A stretch of 64,000 nucleotides of DNA, taken from positions 1-64,000 of the forward strand of contig CAWKNP010000010.1 in assembly GCA_963851105.1 (NCBI GenBank). The letters are read 5' to 3'. Each line of letters starts with the position of its first letter. Position 1 is the first letter of the stretch. This DNA comes from DATARN01 sp963851105 (GTDB taxonomy: Bacteria; Actinomycetota; Acidimicrobiia; Acidimicrobiales; Palsa-688). Made by a program: the position numbers and the translations under genes. Below the pieces are notes generated by a model. That model was not told the origin of the DNA. It searched no databases and was given only the letters and a program-made list of their open reading frames with translations. This document shows positions 1 through 10,040 of this stretch, piece after piece.

Positions 1-586
1 GCTTGGTGAGAATGTTCGAGACGTGGTTGCGGACTGCTTGTCGCTGATATATAGCCGGGCGCCGATGACGGCGTTCGGCTCACCCCGGGCCACCAGGTCG
101 AGGATCTCGTGTTCGCGGTCGGTGAGCTGCGGGAACGCCAAGGGCACTGTGGCCGGTCGGGGCCGGGTGAAGAACTCGATCACCCGCTGCGCCACCGCAG
201 GGCCGAACAGGGCTCCGCCGGCCGCGACCAGACGAACCGCGCCCACCACGTCGGCCTGGTTCGTCCCTTTGAGCAGGTAGCCCCGGGCTCCGGCTCGCAT
301 GGCCGCGAACACCGAGTCATCGTCGTCGAACATCGTCAGCACCAGTACCGCCACGTGGGGGCGTCGCGAAGATTTGCTCGGTGGCGGCGACGCCGTCGAG
401 GTCGGGCATGTGCAGGTCCATGATGACCACATCCGGTTGGCACTCGGCCACAACGGCCACGACCTCGACGCCGGTGCTGGCCTCGCCGACCACCACCACA
501 CCGTCCTCGGTGCCCAGCAAGGCCCGCAGGCCGCTGCGGAACACCGGGTGATCATCGGCGATGACCACCCGCACGTTGTCGGTCAC
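1..586 (-). pseudogene. NarL/FixJ-type response regulator, partial and frameshifted
   Basis: Two-component response regulator expected to be phosphorylated by the adjacent histidine kinase and then bind DNA. The GTG start at 586 overlaps the kinase stop (GTGA), so the two form an operon. The receiver domain reads well from the start (IADDHPVFRSGLRALL, phospho-acceptor Asp in VIMDLHMPDLDG). At the run of five Gs at 357-361 one extra base breaks the frame; the neighbouring frame then continues the receiver (LVLTMFDDDD) and a LuxR-type helix-turn-helix (LTDREHEILDLVARG). A second one-base deficit near 36-38 interrupts the HTH between SDK and VRNHVSNIL. The gene leaves the window on the left. It is either decaying or carries two sequence errors. 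Confidence 0.75.
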
Positions 587-2610
587 GACGGCTCCGGCAG
601 CGGCAGGTACACCCACAACCGGGTACCGCCCCCGTTGGATGAGATGCGGAGTTCGCCGCCCAGCTCCTCTGCCCGCTCCCGAATCGCCGTCAGGCCGACG
701 CCGGCCGGGTGTCCGGTGGCGATGCCGATGCCGTCGTCGGCGACCTCCAACTCGAGGCCTCGGTTGCGGCTGATGCGGACGGTGCAATGACGGGCCGAGG
801 CGTGGCGCACGACGTTGGTCAGTGCCTCGGTGGCGATCCGGTATGCCGCCACCTCGACCGCGGCGGGGAGACGACCGAGCCCCTCGGGAGGCGTCTCGAC
901 TGCGATAGTCAAGCCGCCAGGGGTGCCGTCGAGGTGGTTGGCGTGCTGCTGAACCGCTCGGGCCAGCCCGAACTCGTCAAGCGCCGGGGGCCGCAGCCCG
1001 TAGACCAGGCGGCGGATGTCGCCCACCGCCTGCTCGACCTGGCCTTCGAGCTGGCCCAGCAGCTCGACCGCCTCATCGGGATCCCGCCGCACCGTGGTCT
1101 GGGCGGCGTGGAGACCGAGCGTGACCCCCGCCAGGGCCGGCCCGAGCCCGTCGTGGAGGTCGCGTCGTAGCCGGCGTCGTTCCTCCTCCCGGGCGGTGAC
1201 GAGTTCGGCGCGCGAACGCTGCAGTGCCCCGGTCACCTGCACGGCGTGCGCGGCGACCCCGGCCTGGCGGGCCAGGTCGGCCAGGAGTCGACGGTCGGCA
1301 GCACTGAAGTCGTTGCTGCCGGCCCGAGGCGACACCAGCAGACGACCGATTGCGTCACCCTGGTACACCATGGGAAACTCCGTCGGATGGTCGTGGGAGG
1401 TGCCGCACTCCGCCGTCGTGGCCCAGCCCTCCCCTTGGCGCAACTGGATCGCCACGTAGGGAACGCGTAGCGCTTCGGCCACCGTCTCGATGACGCCGGG
1501 TAGCACGGTGTCGGGCGACGCCGCGTCCTGCAGGCGGCGCCCCAGGCGAGCCACGGCGTCATAGGGTCGGGCCCGGTCGCCATAGAAAAGCCGGTCGATT
1601 CCCCGCTGGACCCAGGACCGTAGCGGCTGAAAAGCAGCCGCGGCCAGGATCGCCGCCCCGACATGGAGTGCAAGGCCGCCCCCTCCGCCCAGCACCAGCT
1701 CGGCCACACCGACCACCGCCAGGTACAACAGCGCCGTCACACCGCTCAAGGTGAGGTAGACCAACGCCCGGTTCACCACCAGGTCGAGGTCGTAGAGCCG
1801 GTACCGGAGGATGGCGACACCCATGGTGATGGGAATCAGCGCCAACGACAGACCGATGATTAGGTCGATCAAGGGGGTGGCCCCCGGGATGGCATCGTGC
1901 AGCACGATGGGCAGCGGGAGCAGCGCCATGGCGGCGATAAACCACTTGAGTTGCTGACGCTCATCGCCCTTCGATCTCCGCCAGCGGACCACCAGGCTGG
2001 TCACGCCTCCGCCGACTGCGATGACGAACAACAGCGCCGACGTGACCTGAAACACGCCGAAAACGATCTTGAGCGACGGCACCGCGTACGGGTTCTCCAG
2101 GCTGGGGACGCTGTCAAGGGTCTGCCGTTGGAAGACGTTTCCCATCACCCCGAACACCATCTGCCCAACCGCCGCCCACAGCGGGACCCTCCACCGCGCC
2201 GACAGTGGCCGACCGGTGGGGAAAAGCTGAGGTATCACACCGACAAGGACGCCGAGCAGGGGCAGAGCTGGTAGATCCCCCAGCCAGGCCGCCAGGTCAC
2301 CCGCCGGTAACGAACCGGGGGCAGTGACCAGCGCCCGTTTGGCGTACTCGCTGGCCGATTCCAGGATCGCGAACGCGACCCCAGCCCCGCCCAACAGCCA
2401 GCCGAGCCGATTTTCCGGCCGGCGCACCGCAATAAGGGCGCCGACTACCGCGAACGCCACCGCTCCGACAGCTTCGACCGCGCGGGCGGCGGCGCCGTTG
2501 AGAACAGCCAGCACAAACCCGCAGATCGACAGGAAGACGGTCGTGACGACCAGCGCAACGGCCAGCCCCCTGCGCGTGCCCCCGGATCGCCCCTGCCGTC
2601 CATCGCTCAT
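583..2610 (-). CDS. Membrane sensor histidine kinase (HisKA_3/NarX type)
   Basis: Sensor kinase of about 675 residues that would autophosphorylate and pass phosphate to the response regulator it overlaps. The first ~340 residues contain many hydrophobic stretches consistent with 8 or more membrane segments. A GAF-like region follows (~370-470). The dimerisation/phospho-acceptor helix carries EEERRRLRRDLHDGLGP with the His at about residue 485. The ATPase domain has ATEALTNVVRHA (N box), VADDGIGI (G1) and GLTAIRERAEELGG (G2). I place the start at ATG 2610; an in-frame start at 2706 would add 32 unremarkable residues. The domain order is that of NarL-coupled kinases common in actinobacteria; the ligand is not evident. 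Confidence 0.88.
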   Translation of the reverse strand: MSDGRQGRSGGTRRGLAVALVVTTVFLSICGFVLAVLNGAAARAVEAVGAVAFAVVGALIAVRRPENRLGWLLGGAGVAFAILESASEYAKRALVTAPGSLPAGDLAAWLGDLPALPLLGVLVGVIPQLFPTGRPLSARWRVPLWAAVGQMVFGVMGNVFQRQTLDSVPSLENPYAVPSLKIVFGVFQVTSALLFVIAVGGGVTSLVVRWRRSKGDERQQLKWFIAAMALLPLPIVLHDAIPGATPLIDLIIGLSLALIPITMGVAILRYRLYDLDLVVNRALVYLTLSGVTALLYLAVVGVAELVLGGGGGLALHVGAAILAAAAFQPLRSWVQRGIDRLFYGDRARPYDAVARLGRRLQDAASPDTVLPGVIETVAEALRVPYVAIQLRQGEGWATTAECGTSHDHPTEFPMVYQGDAIGRLLVSPRAGSNDFSAADRRLLADLARQAGVAAHAVQVTGALQRSRAELVTAREEERRRLRRDLHDGLGPALAGVTLGLHAAQTTVRRDPDEAVELLGQLEGQVEQAVGDIRRLVYGLRPPALDEFGLARAVQQHANHLDGTPGGLTIAVETPPEGLGRLPAAVEVAAYRIATEALTNVVRHASARHCTVRISRNRGLELEVADDGIGIATGHPAGVGLTAIRERAEELGGELRISSNGGGTRLWVYLPLPEPS

Positions 2611-3271
2611 GTCGCCTCGCGGGCTCAGCTCGGTCAACGAGATTGTCTCATGAGCCCAAACCACCCGCCCAAATAGTCCGACCGGGCGGGATGGCGCCCC
2701 GATCAACTCGCTACCGCCGGAGCAACGAGACGGTCGCGGCGACTCAACCCACGCCCAGTCTCTTCCCTCCCCGCGTCGTCATGCTCGTCCCAGCGCAAGC
2801 TTCTCACCCATCTCCACAGAACCAACGGAGTCGAATCGATCACCATCACAATCCATACCGCTCCCAGGTGTTCACACCTCCCTCGCCAGCTCCTCCGAGC
2901 ATGCGCCGCAAAATGTCCCGTCGTCCTGAGGCAAGAGTCCCAAACCGTCGGGCAAACGAAGGTGGAGAGCGGTCCGCCGGGGGGTCTCACGACCCCGAAG
3001 ATGCCCTATGGGCGGTCTGCGAGAAGGGTGAAGCCCTGGCCTCTGACCCGTGTTAGAGGAACGATTCACCGCCGCTTTGACGCCGTTACTCAGGAGACCC
3101 CTACTCAGGGATGACCCCAACCGGACCACTCCTTGCACACAAATGACGGACAGGTCCCCGCTCGCTTTCTGAGCAGCCCCGCACATATTCGATCTGTATC
3201 CGCGTGATAACCCCCGGGCTGCCGTTTCCCGATGGCAGCGACGGCAGGCGCCGAGACCGAGCAAACTTCGG
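2611..3271. other. Intergenic stretch without a supported gene
   Basis: Several frames are open on both strands, but none has a recognisable domain, coherent composition or ribosome site. A short minus-strand segment near 2872-2990 has a Cys pair (FCGACSEEL) but no supportable start or upstream continuation. The stretch separates the kinase operon from the integrase remnant and may include the junction of that element. Confidence 0.5.
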
Positions 3272-4296
3272 TCAACCGGGCAAGCCGTCGTCGTTCGTTG
3301 TGGACGGGATCTCGAGATGAAGCCGCTCGGCGGCGGTGCGGCGGGCCTTGTCGCCGCGCCGGTCGTACCTTGAGGTCGTCGCCGGGGAGGCGTGGCCGAG
3401 GAGTTGTTGTACGGCGGGGAGGTCGGCGCCGGCGTCGAGGAGGTCGCCGGCGTAGGTGCGGCGCAGGTCATGCGGGGAGAGGGCTTTGACCCCGGCGGCG
3501 AGGCTGCGCCGGCAGAGGACCTGGCGGATGGCTTCGCCGCTGAGGGTACGGCTGTGCTGGAGGTTGTCGCCCCGGTCGATGGGGCAGAACAGCGGGCCCG
3601 GTTGGTCGCCTCGCCAGGCCAGCCAGGCCTCGATGCAGGGGGGCGGCGGTGGGGGAGAGGGGCACCAGGCGTTGTTTGCCGCCTTTGCCCACGACCCGGA
3701 TGGCGGCAGGGTCGAGGTCGAGGTCGGCCAGGTGCAGCGCCGCGAGTTCGGCCCGGCGGCCGCCGGAGAGGTAGGCCAGGGCGATGATGGCGCGCGTCGC
3801 GGGCGCCGGCCGGGCGTGGGTCGGCGGCGCACAGGGCGAGCAGGGTGTTCGAGCTCGACGTGTTCGACGTTGCGGCCGGCGGGGAGACGGCTGCCGGAGA
3901 TGGGCCGCAGGTCGACGGCCCGGAGGTAGTCGTCGGTCTCCATGATGCCGAGCCGCCAGGCCGCTTTCAGGGCTCCTCGGAGGGCGGCGAGGTGCTTGTT
4001 GGCGGTGGCCGGGGCGTAGCGGCCGTCGGTGACGGCCCGGGCCAGGGCGGCCCGGATGGCGGTGGTGTGGCTGAAGCGCAGGCTGGCCCAGGGCAGGGTG
4101 TCGATGTCGGCGGCGCCGCCCGAGACCCAGGCGGCGATGGCGGCAGGCAGCCGGTCATGGTCCGGTGGCCTTCACCGGACAGCCCGGCCACGTACACCCG
4201 GGCCGGTACCTGGCCCCAGTCGGCCACCAGGGCGCCGTCGACGGCCCGCCGGGTCGGGGCGCGGGACGGCTCGACCTTTTCCACGTCGACCAGCAC
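3272..4296 (-). pseudogene. Tyrosine recombinase/phage-type integrase, frameshifted
   Basis: Remnant of a site-specific tyrosine recombinase. The GTG start at 4296 opens an N-terminal SAM-like domain (RRAVDGALVADWGQVP). The frame changes near 4150, after which another frame reads ASLRFSHTTAIRAALARAV and TANKHLAALRGALKAAWRLG. A further change near 3845 gives ALAYLSGGRRAELAALHLAD and GKGGKQRLVPLSP, and another near 3650 returns to the frame with the catalytic C-terminus (LSPHDLRRTYAGDLLDAGA, QQLLGHASPATTSRYDRRG), where Arg, His and the nucleophile Tyr are visible. All domains are present in order, so the gene is full length but broken at least three times by one-base indels. Confidence 0.82.
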
Positions 4297-4406
4297 CGGC
4301 GGTGGCCCGGCACCGTCCGAACGACCCTCCCCGAGCCACGGAAAAGGAGCCTACTTGCGGGAACGCATCTTCTCCAAGTGAGATTGGAGCGGTGGGGGAG
4401 TGCGGT

Positions 4407-4436
4407 CGAACGAACCGAATTGCTACGGTTCGTTCG
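4407..4436. promoter_or_regulatory. Perfect 11-bp inverted repeat at the start of the zinc-finger gene
   Basis: Arms CGAACGAACCG (4407-4417) and CGGTTCGTTCG (4426-4436) are separated by the 8-bp AATTGCTA. The right arm ends on the first base of the GTG start at 4436, so a protein bound here would block transcription or translation of that gene. Autoregulation by the zinc-finger/coiled-coil protein is inference. Confidence 0.6.
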
Positions 4437-5486
4437 TGACCGATCGGATTCCCGCCGGACCGGGCACCTCGGTCTGCGCCCTGGCGGGCTGCGAGGACGC
4501 CGTGCTGCAGCCGGCGGGCGGGGGCCGGCGCCGTCTGTACTGCTCGAACGCCCACCGGGCCGAGGCTCGACGGCGTCGCTTGGCCGGATCCCCCGAGCCC
4601 GCCCCCGCGGACGTGCTCGGTCGCCGCGCTCGATCGGCTCGCCGGCGTGCTCGACGATCTCCGTCGCCACGAGACGACGCTGCGTTCGGTCGACCCTGCC
4701 CGCCAGGCGGTGGAGACGGCGCGGATCCGGGCCGAGGCAACCGCCGAGGTTCTGGCGGCCCAACAGGCGGCCGCCGCGGCTGCCGAGAAGGCTGCGCGGG
4801 CTACTGACGGGTTGGCCGCGGAACGGGCCGGCTGGGACGAGCGACGGGAAGACTTGGAAGCGCAACTGCAGGAGGCCCGCGCTGCGACCACCCGGGCCCG
4901 GGAGCTTGCCGCCTCGGCAACCGACGCGCTCGACGCAGCAAAGAGCGCCCACGGCCGTCAGATCGAAGAGCGCGACAGCACGGCGTCGCGAGTGGCGGCG
5001 GCGCATGAGGACGACATCCGCCGTCTGGACGAGGAGCTGGTCCGGGCCCGCACCAAGGCTGCGTCGGCTGAGGCCCGGGCGGAGGAGGCCGACCGCCGGG
5101 CCGCGGTGGCCGTTGAGGCGGAGTACGCATCGCTGCATCGGGTGCACGACCTCGAGGGCGAAACAGCACGACTTCAGGGGGAGCTGGCCACGGCCGCCGG
5201 GTTGGCGCAAGCGGCGGCTGCACGGGCAGACGCCGCGGAGAAGGCCTTGGTCGAGGCTCGGGCCGAGTTGGGTGTCGAACGCGAGCGACGCGACGCGGCG
5301 GTGGCGCACCTGGGAGAGCAGCTGGCGGCGCTGATCGCGGCGTCGCCCTGGAAGGCTGGAGACGCGGAGACGCGGCCGGTCAGGAAGCCGAGCGCGCCCG
5401 CCAGCGTTGCTCCGCCCAGTCCCACAGCTCCTGCAGCGCCGGTCGCAGGGTCTCGCCGTCGGCGGTCAGGTGGTACGTCGAGGTGA
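4436..5486 (+). pseudogene. Zinc-finger plus coiled-coil protein (KfrA-like layout), frameshifted
   Basis: Starts at GTG 4436 with a short zinc-finger-like module (CALAGCEDAV, then LYCSNAHRAEARRRR). Near 4615 the frame shifts by one base; the continuation, open to 5486, reads VAALDRLAGVLDDLRRHETT and then ~230 residues of Ala/Glu/Arg-rich heptad sequence typical of a long coiled coil. A DNA-binding head followed by a long coiled coil recalls KfrA-type plasmid or element proteins, but I do not recognise a specific family. The last ~107 bases overlap the convergent HxlR gene. Its position beside the integrase suggests mobile-element origin. Confidence 0.6.
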
Positions 5487-5727
5487 TGGGCGGCCCGACG
5501 TCGACCTCGCGGGCGACCAGTCCGGCTTCGGCGAGCTCACGGAGGCGTTCGGTGAGCACCGGTTTGGAGACGCCTTCGACGGTGCGGGCCAGCTCGCTGT
5601 AACGGGCCGGGCCGTCGAGCAGGGCGACCAGCAGCTGGGGCGTCCAGCGTTTGGCGAGCAGTTCGAACTCACCGGCGACCGCGGCCCGTAGCTGCGCCTC
5701 GCTCGGGCTGCTTGCGCTGCCCCTCAA
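5380..5727 (-). CDS. HxlR-family winged-helix transcriptional regulator
   Basis: Intact 115-residue regulator of HxlR type. KRWTPQLLVALLDGPARYSEL, HR-like helices VSKPVLTERLRELAEAGLV, and the wing ending at YHLTADGETL followed by LQELWDWAEQR match the family from end to end. The start is TTG 5727, preceded by a purine-rich GGAAAGG and the 10-bp palindrome GATAGCTATC (5728-5737), which could be its own operator. The gene it controls is not evident; such proteins usually regulate a divergent neighbour, here the transposase gene at 5781. Confidence 0.85.
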   Translation of the reverse strand: MRGSASSPSEAQLRAAVAGEFELLAKRWTPQLLVALLDGPARYSELARTVEGVSKPVLTERLRELAEAGLVAREVDVGPPITSTYHLTADGETLRPALQELWDWAEQRWRARSAS

Positions 5728-5780
5728 GATAGCTATCCTTTCCTGGTTCGAAAATCTTCCCTAGTAGGAGTTCGATCCTG

Positions 5781-7269
5781 GTGAGCCAGAACTCCCATCC
5801 AACTGTACCGGCGGGGCGGGCTCCGCAACCGGACACCGAGGCTGTTCGCGGTGCCCTCGAACGTCTGGCCGCCGCCCGCGACGCCGACGCCGCCATGTCG
5901 CCGCTGGTGGGAGCCGCCGCCGACGCGCTCGGGGTGTCGCCGCGCACGGTGTGGCGGTGGTTGGAGCAGGGTCTGCCGTCGGGGGCGGGCTGGGCGTGGG
6001 AGCCGGGCGACGACGATGTCGACGCCTTCGTGCGCTGGAAGGGGAACGCGTCGGCGGCGTGGCGTGAGCGGCGCGCCGCGGTGGGCGACACGCCCGGACT
6101 GCGAACATTTCAGGCCGCCCTGAACCGACATTTCGAGCCCGGCGACCTGGCGGCGCTGCGCGAGGGCTGCGACGGCCGCCGCCGTCACCAGGTGTACCTG
6201 CGCTGGGAACCGGAGGGCCGCAACGAGCTGTGGGAGGCCGACCACAAGCAACTGGACGTCGCGGTGTTGTTCCCCCGGGCCCACAAGCCTCGAAAACCGT
6301 GGGTCACGACCTTCGTCGACGGCTACTGCCGTGCCGTGATGGGTTGCGGCCATCGCCGAATACCCTCGGCCGCCACAGTGTTGGCGGCGCTCGGCGAGGG
6401 GATCCGTCTCGACGAGACCCGCGGCCCTTCGGCGGCATCCCGGCGGCGGTGCGTCCCGACCGGGGCCTGGAGTTCGAGGCCGACTCCTTCGTCAACGCGT
6501 GTGGGCTTCTCGGCATCGCTGTGGCGCCCCCCCGCCGTATACCCCCTACCGAAAGGGGAAGGTGGAACGCTTCCACCATACGATCGTCACCGGGTTCCTG
6601 GCGGAGCTGCCACAGTTCCAGGGCGGCCCCCGAGACGCCGCCGGGAAACTGCTCGGCGGTCCCCACGCCTTGTCCCTGTCGGATCTGGTGGGCCGGTTCG
6701 ACGCCTGGGTCGTCGCCTACAACCGCCGACGCGCCCACAGCGGCCTGGGGGGAGCGACGCCCGAGGCGCGCTGGCTGCTCGACGGGCCCCGCTGCGGCTC
6801 GTGCCACCAGCCGAACTGCGGTGGCTGCTGCTGGAGGAGCAGACCCGCAAGGTGGCCAAGTCGGGCATCCGGTTCCACTGCCTCGATTTCGTCGCACCCG
6901 AGCTCAACGGCTGGTGGGCGAGACCGTCGACGTCCGCCACCGGCCCCATGACGACACCAGCATCGAGGTGTTCCGAAACAGCGTCCCACTCTGTGCACCG
7001 CGCTCCCGCAGGGGGCACTGGGCGAAGCCGAACGGGCCGCCGTGCTCGACCGCCGACGCCGGACGCGGCCCGCCAAGGCGCCTTGGCCCGGCGGGCCAAC
7101 CGTCGGGCCCGGGAACGCTTCGCGCAGATGACCAGGCCAGGCGACCCCGACGAGGCCACTGTCGTCACCGCCGGCCAGGCCGACCGTGAAAGCGCCCGAT
7201 ACGACCCCGAACGGCTCCGCCGGGCGGCGCGGCGATCTGCTCGACCTGCCAAGCCGTCAACCCCGATGA
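5781..7269 (+). pseudogene. DDE (rve-type) transposase of a Mu/Tn7-like module, multiply frameshifted
   Basis: Cut-and-paste or replicative transposase with an N-terminal HTH (ALGVSPRTVWRWLEQG, ~50-65) and a retroviral-integrase-fold core. The acidic residues are visible in three frames: Asp in LWEADHKQLDV, Asp in VRPDRGLEFEADSF, and Glu in YRKGKVERFHHTI. At least five one-base frame changes (near 6420, 6535, 6780, 6920 and 7020) fragment it. In the last frame it ends at TGA 7267-7269, overlapping the ATG at 7266 of the ATPase gene (ATGA), the coupling expected of a TnsB/TnsC or MuA/MuB pair. Homology runs to both ends, so the gene is full length apart from the indels. Confidence 0.78.
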
Positions 7270-8019
7270 CCGTCCGCCACTTCCTCGACCTGCCGGACGC
7301 CTCAACGGTTGAGACCGACACCCTGGCGTTGACCACCCGCGCCGTGAGCGACACCGCCCGACACCGAGCCTTGGGTGTGATCCACGGGCCGGCCGGGCTG
7401 GGGAAGACCTTCGCCGTCGAACGGGCCGTCGAAGCCCTGGCGGGGGAATGGTCACCGCTGTGGTTGTCCTTTCCCTCCCGGCCGACGATGCGTCTCATCG
7501 CCGCCGACCTGCTGGCCGCCATCTGCGGATCACACAGCCACACCGACCGGTTCAAGATCACCCGGCTCCTCAAGACCGAGCTCGCCGCTCTCGCCCCGCC
7601 TGATCGTGGTCGACGAGGCGCAGAACCTGAACCGGGAATGCATCGAATTCCTTCGCCACCTCGGCGAGGACCCCAAGCGCCGCGGCGGCATGCTGCTCAT
7701 CGGCGGCGACGGCTGCTGGGAGGTCCTCTCCCGAGAGCCCATGCTGCGCTCACGTGTGTTCCGCCGCGTCGTCTTCACCCCCCTGACCGGCAACGAGGTC
7801 GTCTCGGTGATCGGCCGCTACCACCGGATCTACGAAGGCGTCGACCCCGCCCTGATCCGTTTCGTGGACGACTACTGCGGGCACGGGAACTTCCGGAACT
7901 GGGCGTCATTCACCCTCACTGCTGTCGACCTGTGCGCTGACCTGGGGCGGCCACGACTCGACGAGCAGGTCGCCCGCAACGCGTTCGCGCTCCTCGGCGG
8001 CGGAATCGGTGCCGCCTGA
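7266..8019 (+). pseudogene. AAA ATPase of the transposition module (TnsC/MuB/TniB-like), one frameshift
   Basis: ATPase that would select targets and activate the transposase. Walker A is GVIHGPAGLGKT. Walker B is LIVVDEAQNLNREC, which lies in a different frame reached by a one-base change near 7600. Downstream are GGMLLIGGDG (sensor 1-like) and RSRVFRRVVFTPL. The start is ATG 7266 inside the ATGA overlap with the transposase. About 250 residues when reconstructed, normal for this class. Confidence 0.75.
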
Positions 8020-8045
8020 ACCCCGCGTCAGCGTCGTCGAACGAC

Positions 8046-9265
8046 ATGGACGACGACCCGAATCTGTCCGACCAGGTCGAGGAGCACGCCGGCGCGCCCG
8101 GCGTCATCGTGGTTCGCCCCGTGCCCGGCATCGCCAACCTCCGCCAGATGGCGATCGAGGTGCTCATCGCACTCGGGAAGCACTACGACGCCCTGGCACG
8201 CGAGAACGCCAAGGTGCGCGGCCGTGGAGGCTGGCGCGGCTGTGGGTGCGCGCCGAGCAGGTCCGCCACATTGTTGTGTTCGACGCCCAACGCCTCCCAC
8301 CGCCACTGTGGCACCAGCTCGAAACGGCAGCCGCCGAAGCCGGCAGCACACTCTGGCTCATCACCCGGACACACGTCGACGGCCACGGCCTGCCGGTTGG
8401 CGCCAGGCGGTGCACGACGGGCGACATGCTGGCTCAACTCCCGCCCCCGGTAGATTCACCGGCGCCGGGCAGCCCCTACCGGGAGGGATGGCTCCTGCCC
8501 CAGGACAACTTCCTCACCTTCCGGGCCCGCTGCAGAGACCTGCTCAGCCGGGAACGTTTCGCCGAGATCGACGCCATGTACCTGGACACCTTCAGGGCCA
8601 CCCGCAGCTGGCTCTCCGACCAGGATCCGCGACGGCTCCGGCAAGAAGCATCTCGGGACGAGGTGGCACAACAACTCCGAATCCTCACCATGGACAGCCG
8701 CTCCCCGGAAGAAACCACCGTCCGCCTCCGAGCCGCCCAAGCAGCCTGTTTTCTCTCCGGGCTGCTCATCCGAGCAGCCGAGACCCGTACCGGCAGACCA
8801 GCGGATATTCCGACGCTCGGGTTCAACTACCACGTCAGCGCCCGGATTCGCCGCCTCGTGACACCCGAGCTGACCTGCGGGCTGGCGATCGCCGGCATCG
8901 CCCAGTTGACCGGCGCCCAGCTTCAGCAGCTGAACATGGGCGACATCGCCGTCACCGGCGACGAAATAGCCGTCGACGACGTCGACGTACCCGGCCACGC
9001 CACCGCACTCATTCGGGTGCAACTTCTCGAGCGGCGACAACTCGGTGCTGAATCGCGAGACCCTCTGTTCGGCGGACGCGACGGCGGCCGGCGCCAGGTG
9101 GCGACACTAAGGCGGCGCCTCGACGATGCCCGACAGCTCGCCGCCATATGGCACACCAGTGAGCTTCGCCGCCCTCCATGGCAGCAACCGCCAGCCACCG
9201 GCTACAACATCGACGTGGTGGCGCTCGCCGACCCAGTGCCCGAACTGGTCGACACATGGACCTGA
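8046..9265 (+). pseudogene. Third protein of the transposition module, unknown function, one frameshift
   Basis: The coding sense starts at ATG 8046 (MDDDPNLSDQVEEHAG), shifts frame near 8225 and continues as LWVRAEQVRHIVVFDAQRLP to the stop at 9265, about 400 residues in all. The middle part (IVVFDAQRLPPPLWHQLE, STLWLITRTH) resembles the core of an ATPase without a P-loop, and the C-terminal part (TCGLAIAGIAQLTGAQLQQL) resembles the arm-binding/catalytic fold of tyrosine recombinases, but I see no catalytic set. It overlaps the next gene by ten bases. I do not recognise the family; its position suggests a targeting accessory protein. Confidence 0.55.
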
Positions 9266-9882
9266 CCGATACCGAGCTCGGCGACCGGGCCGGTTACGAC
9301 CCCAGCGACCTTCGCCTCGTGCCCCACGACGAGATGCCACTGGGGGTCCTGGCCCGCCTCCGCGAAACCACGCACGCGCCAGGCTTCCCGCCGCCACGAC
9401 CTGCCGATCGCGACCCGACCGAAGCCGGGGCCGACTCGGTCATCATCGGCGCCTACCTGGCGGAATCCGTGAACGGTCCGACAAGAGACGCCCTCGCCCA
9501 GGCATTGGACTGGAGTCTCCTACGCGTCGAACGAGCCCTCTGGGGGTTGGACAACTCGCTGCGAGCCTGCGGCATGCGACTCGGTCTTCACGCCGGCCAT
9601 ATCCGCATCGTCAGCCGGGCGGAACACATCGAAACGTACAGCTATATAGCCCTTGAACAATTGGACGCCCCGGACGTGGAACCCGAAATTGCGAAAATAG
9701 TGTGGGAAGCGATCTACGGAATCGACCACCGGCAGATCGCACAGTGGGACGAGAACCGACTCGAGGCCCTTGAAACCGCTGTCCGCCGAGATCTCGTCTT
9801 CTGGTGGTACGGCAGGCTCCGCACAACCATGATCGTCGAGTACTCCGTGCGACTAGGAAAGCCACGCTCCGTCTATGTCTGA
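9256..9882 (+). CDS. Fourth protein of the transposition module, unknown function
   Basis: Intact 208-residue protein starting at ATG 9256 inside the end of the preceding gene. An alpha-helical region (TRDALAQALDWSLLRVERAL, then LDNSLRACGMRLG) looks like a winged-helix-type DNA-binding segment, followed by an Arg-rich C-terminus. It ends just before the 23-bp repeats at 9932, so it is the last gene of the element. No family recognised; an accessory role in transposition is inference from position only. Confidence 0.65.
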   Translation: MDLTDTELGDRAGYDPSDLRLVPHDEMPLGVLARLRETTHAPGFPPPRPADRDPTEAGADSVIIGAYLAESVNGPTRDALAQALDWSLLRVERALWGLDNSLRACGMRLGLHAGHIRIVSRAEHIETYSYIALEQLDAPDVEPEIAKIVWEAIYGIDHRQIAQWDENRLEALETAVRRDLVFWWYGRLRTTMIVEYSVRLGKPRSVYV

Positions 9883-9931
9883 TCTGAGCCAAACGTCCAA
9901 CCGAAAAGAGTGGCGACATGGCCCCACACAT

Positions 9932-10040
9932 CACGTGACACCAAACTTGCGCAACCCGTGACACCAAATCTGCGCACGCACTGACACGAACCTTGCGCAT
10001 ACCGTGACATCAGACCTGCGCTTGACACTTGGGACCTGCG
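9932..10040. repeat. Transposon end with 23-bp direct repeats
   Basis: Four direct repeats of the form GTGACACCAAACTTGCGCA begin (at GTGACA or CTGACA) at 9935, 9958, 9981 and 10004, exactly 23 bp apart. A degenerate fifth (TTGACACTTGGGACCTGCG) begins at 10022. Regular repeats directly after the last gene of a Mu/Tn7-like module are the usual layout of transposase-binding sites at an element end. I could not find the matching inverted end on the left side. Confidence 0.7.

Noticed and set aside
9932..10040. CRISPR-like or iteron array
   Set aside because: Repeats are contiguous 23-bp units without spacers and sit directly after a transposition module, so a transposon end fits better.
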